DNA of 5,786 nt from CAYNNQ01 sp964398785 (GTDB taxonomy: Bacteria; Desulfobacterota; Desulfovibrionia; Desulfovibrionales; Desulfonatronovibrionaceae). Each line of letters begins with the position of its first letter. Position 1 is the first letter of the stretch. Below, piece after piece: positions 1-4,388 of the stretch. The position numbers and the translations under genes were made by a program. The DNA is taken from positions 1-5,786 of the forward strand of contig CAYNNQ010000069.1 of the NCBI GenBank assembly GCA_964398785.1, read 5' to 3'. Below the pieces are notes generated by a model. That model was not told where the DNA came from. It worked only from the letters and a program-made list of their open reading frames with translations, and searched no databases.

Positions 1-60
1 TAATTACGAAAATTGACGCCGTTAAAATGGAAAAGGGCCATTTCCGGATGGAAACGAGGA

Positions 61-528
61 CTAATTGCTGTTGCTACTCAGCTCCCCCTGCACTTCCTGC
101 ATGAGTTTCCTGGCCTTGATAAGCTTGGCGCTTTGATCCTCGTTGTTGACCTGAGAGCTCAGCATGGAGGCCTTTTGAGACATTTCCTGCAAAGAGTTGG
201 CCAGAACCATGTTTCTGGTTTTTTGGGGCAGGTTCTTCAACCCGCTTATCTCCTGTTCCAAGCCGGAAACTTTGCTGTCGATGGCCTGAATTTGGGATTC
301 CATGCCGGACAGTTTTTCCACTTTGGCCGATAGTCCCTGCAGGTTCTGGTTCATGCCGAAGAAAAAGACCACCAGCAACAGTACGGATAGGATAGAGATT
401 ACAATGGCTACCTTGCTCATATCCTTGGGTGTGTTGGCAAACGGCTTTTTCTTGGCCTCGGTCTTTTCTTCTCCGGGATTGGGATTTTCCTTATCCGAGT
501 GCAGTGTTTTTACTTTTTCCGCATTCAT
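61..528 (-). CDS. Membrane-anchored coiled-coil protein of unknown function
   Basis: A 155-residue protein that I do not recognise as a named family. The first 38 residues are hydrophilic and rich in Lys and Glu, with a KKK run just before a single hydrophobic segment at about residues 39-59. By the positive-inside rule the N-terminus should be cytoplasmic and the remainder outside. Residues from about 60 to 150 are Leu/Gln/Ser/Glu-rich with a heptad-like pattern and no cysteine, consistent with a coiled coil. The start is supported by a GGAGG Shine-Dalgarno sequence 7 nt upstream (plus-strand 536-540). It lies on the same strand as hysD, but a 305-bp gap with hairpins separates them, so a shared operon is doubtful. 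The architecture resembles small bitopic scaffold proteins; no enzymatic motif is visible. I am confident it is a real gene, but its role is unknown. Confidence 0.85.
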   Translation of the reverse strand: MNAEKVKTLHSDKENPNPGEEKTEAKKKPFANTPKDMSKVAIVISILSVLLLVVFFFGMNQNLQGLSAKVEKLSGMESQIQAIDSKVSGLEQEISGLKNLPQKTRNMVLANSLQEMSQKASMLSSQVNNEDQSAKLIKARKLMQEVQGELSSNSN

Positions 529-561
529 ATTCCTTCCTCCAATTTTTATGTTTTAAGACGC

Positions 562-585
562 GCCTGCAAAAAGTCTTTTGCAGGC
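562..585. repeat. Palindromic repeat copy A (GCCTGCAAAA / TTTTGCAGGC)
   Basis: A perfect 10-bp inverted repeat at 562-571 and 576-585 with a 4-nt loop. With its left flank it reads GACGCGCCTGCAAAAA from 557, matching copy B at 15 of 16 positions. It sits about 35 bp upstream of the start of the coiled-coil gene, so in that transcript it could form a leader hairpin. It has no clean U-tract on either strand, which argues against a simple terminator. A dispersed REP-like element is another possibility. Confidence 0.7.
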
Positions 586-800
586 AGTTTTATGGTTTTA
601 GAGTGTTAAAGTTTTATGAAAAATCAAAGACTTATAACAAGCATGTTTCAAAATTTAATAGCTAAAGCTACTTTTTGCAGTGGTATGTTTTAAGGGACCA
701 TAGCAATTTGCCTTTCGCAGGGCAAGAAATAGTTGCTTCTTCCCGCACATAATAGAAAAGTACTGCATCCCCGCTTACAAGTATCTAAATATATTGATGC

Positions 801-827
801 GCCTGCAAAAATATATTTTTTGCAGGC
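801..827. repeat. Palindromic repeat copy B, just downstream of hysD
   Basis: A perfect 11-bp inverted repeat, GCCTGCAAAAA at 801-811 and TTTTTGCAGGC at 817-827, with loop TATAT. On the minus strand it begins 6 nt after the hysD stop codon, the usual place for a transcript-end hairpin. However, the following bases are GCATCAATATATTT rather than a U-tract, so it may protect the 3' end or act as a weak terminator. The stem sequence and left flank are shared with copy A, which points to a repeat family. Confidence 0.65.
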
Positions 828-833
828 CTATCT

Positions 834-1331
834 TTACAGGCTTTCCTCTGTTTCCGCTTTTTCTTCGGCCCATCCCTCCAGGATGGAATGGATCTCTTCG
901 CGGGTTTTTTGGACATATACAGGGAATTTATCTTGTAGGGTCTGGGTCATTTCCATGCCCCAGTCGATTTTTTCCGGCTCGATACCCAGAACGGATAGTC
1001 CCGGCCGGTTCCCGAGCAGGGAGGCCATGCGCAGCGAATCCAGGAGATCAATGTCGTGCAGGGAAAGGGACTGCTTTTCATTTTTTTCCAGATCGTTTTC
1101 CTGCATGCGGTAGATGGCCCCGGGCGAACCCCCGGCCCGGATTACATCCAGGACCAGAACAAAATTGTATTTCTCGAATATGTAGAAAAGATCCTGAGTG
1201 AACGTCCCCCCGTCCAAAAAGTCCACGTTTCCCGGCCAATCTTCATTCCAGATTTCCCGTGCAGTGTGAACGCCGATTCCTTCGTCCATAAGCAGGATGT
1301 TGCCCACACCCAGAACCAGAAGTCTTTTCAT
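834..1331 (-). CDS. hysD: HysD-type [NiFe(Se)] hydrogenase maturation endopeptidase
   Basis: A 165-residue protein of the HyaD/HybD/HoxW peptidase family (M52), which removes the C-terminal tail of the hydrogenase large subunit after nickel insertion in the cytoplasm. The family signature is clear: LGVGNILLMDEGIGVH near the N-terminus, then VLVLDVIRAGG, then SLHDIDLLD. By alignment to the nickel-sensing residues of E. coli HybD, the expected ligands are Glu17, Asp62 and His92, all present. The length is normal for the family. The likely substrate is the adjacent HysA, whose tail after H491 would be released. The ribosome-binding site is weak (AGAAGAG upstream of ATG). A strong terminator lies between hysA and this gene, so expression should be lower than hysBA, either by readthrough or from an unseen promoter. 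The symbol hysD follows from position and is slightly less certain than the family. Confidence 0.93.
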   Translation of the reverse strand: MKRLLVLGVGNILLMDEGIGVHTAREIWNEDWPGNVDFLDGGTFTQDLFYIFEKYNFVLVLDVIRAGGSPGAIYRMQENDLEKNEKQSLSLHDIDLLDSLRMASLLGNRPGLSVLGIEPEKIDWGMEMTQTLQDKFPVYVQKTREEIHSILEGWAEEKAETEESL

Positions 1332-1435
1332 GGCAGTTCTCTTCTTTGTTTTGTTAAAACTAAGTATTCAGCATTATTGTTTAAGATCCCGGCTGCAACC
1401 ACAAAATACACCGAGGTCATAAGGGAGTAAAAAAC

Positions 1436-1462
1436 AAAGGGCCGGAAATACCGGCCCTTTTT
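1436..1462 (-). terminator. Intrinsic terminator of the hysBA transcript, possibly bidirectional
   Basis: A perfect 10-bp stem, AAAGGGCCGG at 1436-1445 and CCGGCCCTTT at 1451-1460, with a 5-nt loop. On the minus strand the stem is followed by GTTTTTT, a good U-tract, and it begins about 30 nt after the true hysA stop at 1492. Its position fits the recoded end of hysA rather than the apparent stop at 1564. The plus strand has only a short TTTTT run, so bidirectional action is possible but not needed, as no plus-strand gene precedes it. Confidence 0.88.
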
Positions 1463-1491
1463 CAGGTAGTCAATACCTGGCTATTTTGTGC

Positions 1492-3018
1492 TTATTCACA
1501 GATATTTTCGATCTCGAATTCCTCGCCGGACTCTGCGTGCAACACGTGCACGGCACAGCCCAGTCACGGGTCAAAGGAGCGGATGACCCGCCCCACGTTA
1601 ACCGGGGCCTTGGGATCCGGCACCGGTGTGCCCACGAGCGATTCTTCTATCGGCCCGAGTTGTCCCATATCATCGCGCGGGCTGGCGTTCCAAATAGTGG
1701 CGGCCACTATCTGGTATTTGTTTATGACGTAATCCTTTACATCAATGTAATGCAGAAGGGAGCCGCGCGGAGCCTCGGTCAGCCCCAGACCCTCGCCTTT
1801 TTCCGGGACTTCGGACTTGCTGTAGGTTTCCGCGCCGGGCTGTACTTCGTCCAGCCACTGGTTGATTGCGTTGGCCACGTAATAGGATTCCTCGGCACGG
1901 GCAATGTGCCGCCCCAAAATGGAGAATGCCTTGGAGCCGAAATCGCGCATGCGCTTGAATCCGGCGTCTTGGGCGACTGCACTGAGTTCGGGGTTGGTGA
2001 CCCACATCCGGGCCAAAGGACCGGCCTCATGCGGCTTTCCGTTGTAGCGCGGGGCCTTGATGAAGCTGTAGGCACCGTCTTTTTCCGGCTGGGGATGGGT
2101 TTCCCCCTGGCTGGGATGCTTGTTGGTATCCGCATCCTTGAACCAGGAATGTTGGACATATTCCCGGATTTTGTCCGTATCCAGGGGATGATCCTTGCCG
2201 TCGGTAAAGACGCCGGGGTTGAGCAGGAACTTGTCCTGGGCGTCGTTCAGCGGGAAGACCCCGTAGGAAATGCAGTTCTTGTATCCTCCGCCGGTTTCTA
2301 AAAGATCGGGGTAGGCCTTGCCCAGAGTGTAGATAAGAGGGAGATATTCTTCCTCAATGAACTGCATAACCTTCTTGAAACGCCATTTGTAGGCCACGAT
2401 TTGGTCCGCTGAAGGGATCTGGGTCGTGCCCCCCACGACCATGCCGGCTACATGCGGCATCTTTCCGCCCAAAATAGCGACCATCTCGTGACAGATGCGG
2501 CGGATCTCCAAGGCCCGCAGGTATTGATCCACCCCTATTTGGTTGGTTTTCTTGTCCACGCGGATGTCGTTGTTTTTGTACCTGGGAATAAACGGGGCCA
2601 TTTCCGGACCGTTTACGTAGTCCAGGGCGGCCAGGTGATAGAAATGCAGTATGTGCGACTGCAGGTAGTTTGCTCCCAGTATCATGTTGCGTGCCAGCCG
2701 ACCGTTGGTGGTAAGCTTGACATTGAAGGCATCGTCCAAGGCATTCACGGAAGCCGTGGCGTGCGCTGTGGGGCATACTCCGCAGATGCGCTGGGTAATC
2801 TGGGAGGCGTCGCGCGGATCACGGTCTTTAAGGATTTGCTCGAAACCACGGTACATTCCCCCATGTACATGCGCATCCACGATCACTCCGTCCTTGACTT
2901 CTACGTCTGCCTTTAAGTGTCCCTCAATCCGGGTGACCGGATCCACAGACACCTTTATCTTTTGCCCTCCGGCAGCAGCTGCGGCCGCCGGGGCCTCTTT
3001 AGCTCTGCATCCACTCAT
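1492..3018 (-). CDS. hysA: [NiFeSe] hydrogenase large (catalytic) subunit HysA, selenoprotein with in-frame TGA
   Basis: The catalytic subunit of periplasmic [NiFeSe] hydrogenase, which oxidises or produces H2. An uninterrupted frame gives 484 residues ending RSFDP, then TGA at 1564-1566. The same frame continues for 23 more sense codons, LGCAVHVLH...ENICE, to TAA at 1492-1494. This restores the conserved DP(C/U)xxCxxH motif, so TGA is read as selenocysteine 485 and the protein has 508 residues. Active-site ligands are C79 and C82 (RICGVC), Sec485 and C488. RIEGH is at 30-34. HysD should cleave after H491 and release 17 residues. There is no signal peptide; export is by the Tat signal of HysB. 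The N-terminus MSGC followed by an Ala-rich linker matches the Desulfovibrio HysA lipidation site, with Cys4 as the anchor. The start is supported by AGAGGAGGA about 9 nt upstream. It lies 26 bp after hysB in the same operon. The Sec assignment is an inference from motif and hairpin, but a strong one. Confidence 0.96.
1528..1561 (-). promoter_or_regulatory. Bacterial SECIS-like hairpin in the hysA coding sequence
   Basis: Directly 3' of the recoded UGA the mRNA can fold into a long stem-loop. The apical stem is GUGCA/UGCAC (plus-strand 1547-1551 and 1537-1541) with the 5-nt loop CGUGU. Below it, after short irregular pairs and a bulged C, a basal stem GGGCU/AGUCC forms, including one G-U pair. 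The loop lies 18-22 nt after the UGA and has a G in its second position, within the spacing known for bacterial SECIS elements. SelB with Sec-tRNA would bind here. Folding was done by eye. Confidence 0.82.
1564..1566 (-). other. Selenocysteine codon (UGA recoded) in hysA
   Basis: An in-frame TGA replaces the first Cys codon of the C-terminal DPCxxC nickel-binding motif. The bases around it read tcc-ttt-gac-ccg-TGA-ctg-ggc-tgt, that is S-F-D-P-U-L-G-C. Reading it as a stop would remove two of four Ni-Fe ligands and the maturation tail, while leaving an intact 23-codon conserved extension with no reason to exist. In known [NiFeSe] hydrogenases selenocysteine occupies exactly this position. Confidence 0.95.
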
Positions 3019-3044
3019 AGGTATTATCCTCCTCTAGAGTTCAA

Positions 3045-3962
3045 TTACATGGCCATGTAGAATGGAGACATGGCATCGGGAAAGCCGGGTTCCACGCAGC
3101 CGATGCACACCGCGTTTTCCACGCACCAGTTGACACCACCGTTCCAGCGGCGCTTCCAGCAATCGGAGTTGGTGTATGGTCCTTTGCATCCCAGTTGGTA
3201 ACGGCAGCCTTCCTTATCAGTGAAAGTGGGGCTCATTTCGCCCATCTCGTAGTACCCGCGGTAGGGGCAGTTGTCGTGGATGTTGCGGCCGAAGAACATT
3301 ACCGGACGTCCATTTTTGTCCAGCTGCGGAACGCCATACATGAGTACGTGCGCCAGGGTGCCCACCATCCAGTCCGGATGTGCGGGGCAGCCCGGTACAT
3401 TTATCACCGGGGTACCGATTCCGGCCGCGTCGTAAATGGTATTGACCGAGGAGGCCTGAGTTACGTTACCCGCAGCCCCGGGGATACCGGCGTCAAATGT
3501 GGCACAGGCACCAACGGCCATTGTGGCGCCGGCCTTTTTCCCCAATTCCTTGGTCAGTTCATGCATGGTAATTTCTTTGCCGTTAATTTCGCCCACACGG
3601 CAGTATAGACCCTTGTCCGCCGTGGGGATGGCCCCCTCGACAACAAGGTAGAATTTGCCCTTGTATTCCTCGGCAATGGAATACATGTGCTCCAACGCCA
3701 TTTCGCCCTGGGCGGTCATCAGAGTGGGATGGTATTCCAAGCTGATGATTTTGATCAGGACTTCCTTGATGCTGGGGTGTACAGAGTTGAGTAAGGACAC
3801 GGAACAGCCCGTACAGCCTTGCCCCTGAATCCAGATGACCGGGGCTTTTTGTGCGGCTTTGTCCATGGCCTTAACCAAGCCGGGATTAAATACCTGGGAT
3901 ACCCCCAGACCGGCCACGGTGCCACCGCAGAGTTTGACGAATTCACGTCTTGATAAACTCAT
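3045..3962 (-). CDS. hysB: [NiFeSe] hydrogenase small subunit HysB, Tat-exported, three [4Fe-4S] clusters
   Basis: A 305-residue electron-transfer subunit. The N-terminus SRREFVK is a twin-arginine motif, followed by a weakly hydrophobic segment to about residue 30; cleavage is probably between about 30 and 40. Proximal cluster ligands are C50 and C53 (GCTGC), C153 (VGACAT) and C192 (PGCPAHPDW). Distal ligands are H229, C232, C253 and C259. Medial ligands are C268, C280, C286 and C289. C280 (NWCV) stands where ordinary [NiFe] enzymes have Pro (NWPV) and a [3Fe-4S] cluster, so this subunit has three [4Fe-4S] clusters, as [NiFeSe] enzymes do. There is no C-terminal membrane helix; the protein ends shortly after MSPFY. 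The start has a strong GGAGGAGG site. It is first in the operon, 26 bp before hysA. A likely promoter and a leader hairpin lie upstream. Confidence 0.96.
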   Translation of the reverse strand: MSLSRREFVKLCGGTVAGLGVSQVFNPGLVKAMDKAAQKAPVIWIQGQGCTGCSVSLLNSVHPSIKEVLIKIISLEYHPTLMTAQGEMALEHMYSIAEEYKGKFYLVVEGAIPTADKGLYCRVGEINGKEITMHELTKELGKKAGATMAVGACATFDAGIPGAAGNVTQASSVNTIYDAAGIGTPVINVPGCPAHPDWMVGTLAHVLMYGVPQLDKNGRPVMFFGRNIHDNCPYRGYYEMGEMSPTFTDKEGCRYQLGCKGPYTNSDCWKRRWNGGVNWCVENAVCIGCVEPGFPDAMSPFYMAM

Positions 3963-3986
3963 ACCCTCCTCCTGACAGTTTTGCTG

Positions 3987-4009
3987 GAAAAGGGGAGAAC
4001 CCCCTTTTC
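3987..4009 (-). promoter_or_regulatory. Leader hairpin upstream of hysB
   Basis: A perfect 9-bp stem, GAAAAGGGG at 3987-3995 and CCCCTTTTC at 4001-4009, with a 5-nt loop. It sits 24 bp upstream of the hysB start codon, inside the predicted 5' leader, leaving the Shine-Dalgarno sequence free. There is no U-tract beyond the stem on the minus strand, so it looks more like an mRNA-stabilising or regulatory hairpin than a terminator. Confidence 0.6.
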
Positions 4010-4034
4010 AAAGTTTGACCAATAATTCACATTA

Positions 4035-4064
4035 ATCATAATCAAAATTTTCAATAGTTGGCAA
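4035..4064 (-). promoter_or_regulatory. Candidate sigma-70 promoter for hysBA
   Basis: On the minus strand, TTGCCA (plus 4059-4064) is followed after 18 nt by TATGAT (plus 4035-4040). Both hexamers are close to consensus and the spacing is acceptable. Transcription would start near 4028, giving a leader of roughly 65 nt that contains the 3987-4009 hairpin. The region is AT-rich, so chance matches are possible. Confidence 0.5.
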
Positions 4065-4090
4065 GCCAAAAAAAAGAAATGCATATTTGT

Positions 4091-4118
4091 TTGTGATAGA
4101 TGTTCTTTTGTGCATAAT
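4091..4118 (+). promoter_or_regulatory. Candidate plus-strand promoter ahead of a short leader ORF
   Basis: TTGTGA (4091-4096) and CATAAT (4113-4118) are separated by 16 nt, four and five matches to the sigma-70 consensus. Initiation near 4125 would produce an RNA covering the 17-codon ORF and the structured segment at 4194-4250, possibly continuing into the peptidase gene with a leader of about 265 nt. Weak support; AT-rich sequence makes such matches common. Confidence 0.35.
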
Positions 4119-4153
4119 AAAAGTGTGTTGAGTAATACTGGGAGCAGGCAAGT

Positions 4154-4207
4154 ATGGAATTCGATATCCGAAAAGGCGCATCTACAAAAAGTCGAGGGTT
4201 AGAGTAA
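4154..4207 (+). CDS. Possible 17-residue leader peptide ORF
   Basis: ATG at 4154 is preceded by GGGAG at 4140-4144 (9-nt spacing) and opens a frame of 17 codons, MEFDIRKGASTKSRGLE, ending at TAA 4205-4207. The ORF's last codons overlap the first arm of the 4194-4235 stem, the geometry expected of translation-coupled leader control. The peptide has no run of a single amino acid that would suggest classical amino-acid attenuation. It may equally be chance or a gene remnant. Confidence 0.2.
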   Translation: MEFDIRKGASTKSRGLE

Positions 4208-4244
4208 AATTGACTGATTAAATTAGGCAACCCTCTGATTTTAC
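4194..4244 (+). ncRNA. Pseudoknot-like structured RNA element (unassigned)
   Basis: Two 7-bp perfect complementary pairs interleave: GAGGGTT (4194-4200) with AACCCTC (4229-4235), and GTAAAAT (4204-4210) with ATTTTAC (4238-4244). The order a-b-a'-b' is that of an H-type pseudoknot, or of two mutually competing hairpins. I cannot match it to a riboswitch family that I know. It could regulate the downstream peptidase gene or be part of a small RNA. Structure inferred by eye only. Confidence 0.35.
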
Positions 4245-4250
4245 GTAAAA

Positions 4251-4271
4251 CTTAACACTTAACAACTTAAA
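4251..4271 (+). repeat. Left arm of a 21-bp perfect inverted repeat around the M23 gene
   Basis: This 21-bp sequence begins CTTAACACTTAACAA and is the exact reverse complement of 5715-5735, on the other side of the peptidase gene. Internally it has tandem CTTAACA-like units. It lies about 118 bp upstream of the peptidase start, directly after the TTTTACGTAAAA palindrome. Confidence 0.85.
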
Positions 4272-4320
4272 TCTGTTTGCAAAAAGCGTGGATAATTTTA
4301 TCAAAGGGCACCGCCGGGGA

Positions 4321-4349
4321 TTGAAGGAACTGAAAAATTGGAATAAACT
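4321..4349 (+). promoter_or_regulatory. Candidate promoter for the M23 peptidase gene
   Basis: TTGAAG (4321-4326) and TAAACT (4344-4349) are spaced by 17 nt, each with four matches to the sigma-70 consensus. Initiation near 4356 would leave a short leader of about 33 nt with the AAGGAG ribosome-binding site at 4377-4382. Confidence 0.35.
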
Positions 4350-4388
4350 CACCCGGAAATCACATAGTTTTTTTTCAAGGAGATAAAA

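Larger units (their letters stand above)
529..833. other. Non-coding region between hysD and the coiled-coil gene, with repeated palindromes
   Basis: I see no convincing gene in this 305-bp AT-rich stretch. It contains two copies of a GCCTGCAAAAA palindrome (562-585 and 801-827), an inverted partial copy at 669-680 and an 11-bp direct repeat TATGTTTTAAG (547-557 and 684-694). There is also a small hairpin with TTGCC/GGCAA arms inside AGCAA/TTGCT arms near 702-736. A weak minus-strand promoter could be TTGCCC, 17 nt, TATGGT, overlapping that hairpin; I regard it as only possible. The promoter of the coiled-coil gene should lie in this region. Confidence 0.6.
3963..4388. other. Divergent intergenic region between hysB and the M23 peptidase gene
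   Basis: A 426-bp AT-rich region with no large gene. From left to right it holds a GC-rich leader hairpin (3987-4009) and a minus-strand promoter candidate (4035-4064). A plus-strand promoter candidate lies at 4091-4118, followed by a 17-codon ORF (4154-4207) and a two-stem pseudoknot-like arrangement (4194-4244). Then come a 12-bp perfect palindrome TTTTACGTAAAA (4239-4250), one arm of a 21-bp inverted repeat (4251-4271), a dyad GATAATTTTATC (4291-4302) and a possible peptidase promoter (4321-4349). I see no clear sigma-54 site or CRP/FNR full site. Confidence 0.7.

Noticed and set aside
25..43. A hairpin AAATGG/CCATTT downstream of the coiled-coil gene as its terminator.
   Set aside because: The stem is only 6 bp and AT-rich, it has a competing fold (GGAAA/TTTCC), and there is no U-tract on the minus strand.
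541..833. A CRISPR array suggested by the repeated palindromes.
   Set aside because: There are only two full copies, unevenly spaced and unlike in their loops, with no regular spacers and no cas genes.
1486..2301. A 271-codon plus-strand open frame opposite hysA.
   Set aside because: It lies entirely antisense to the conserved hysA coding sequence, has no ribosome-binding site and encodes nothing recognisable; it is a by-product of codon bias in hysA.
1564..3018. hysA as a 484-residue protein ending at TGA, or as a gene truncated by a nonsense mutation.
   Set aside because: The continuation restores LGCAVH and the tail exactly in frame, a SECIS-like hairpin follows, and a terminator sits just after the later TAA. 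A decayed gene would not keep these.
4010..4080. A sigma-54 promoter for hysB around TTGGCTTGCCAA on the minus strand.
   Set aside because: No GG-N10-GC arrangement is present; the sigma-70-like TTGCCA/TATGAT pair fits better.
4091..4118. A CRP/HcpR-type operator starting at TTGTGA.
   Set aside because: The matching TCACAA half-site is missing at the required spacing, so only a promoter hexamer can be argued.
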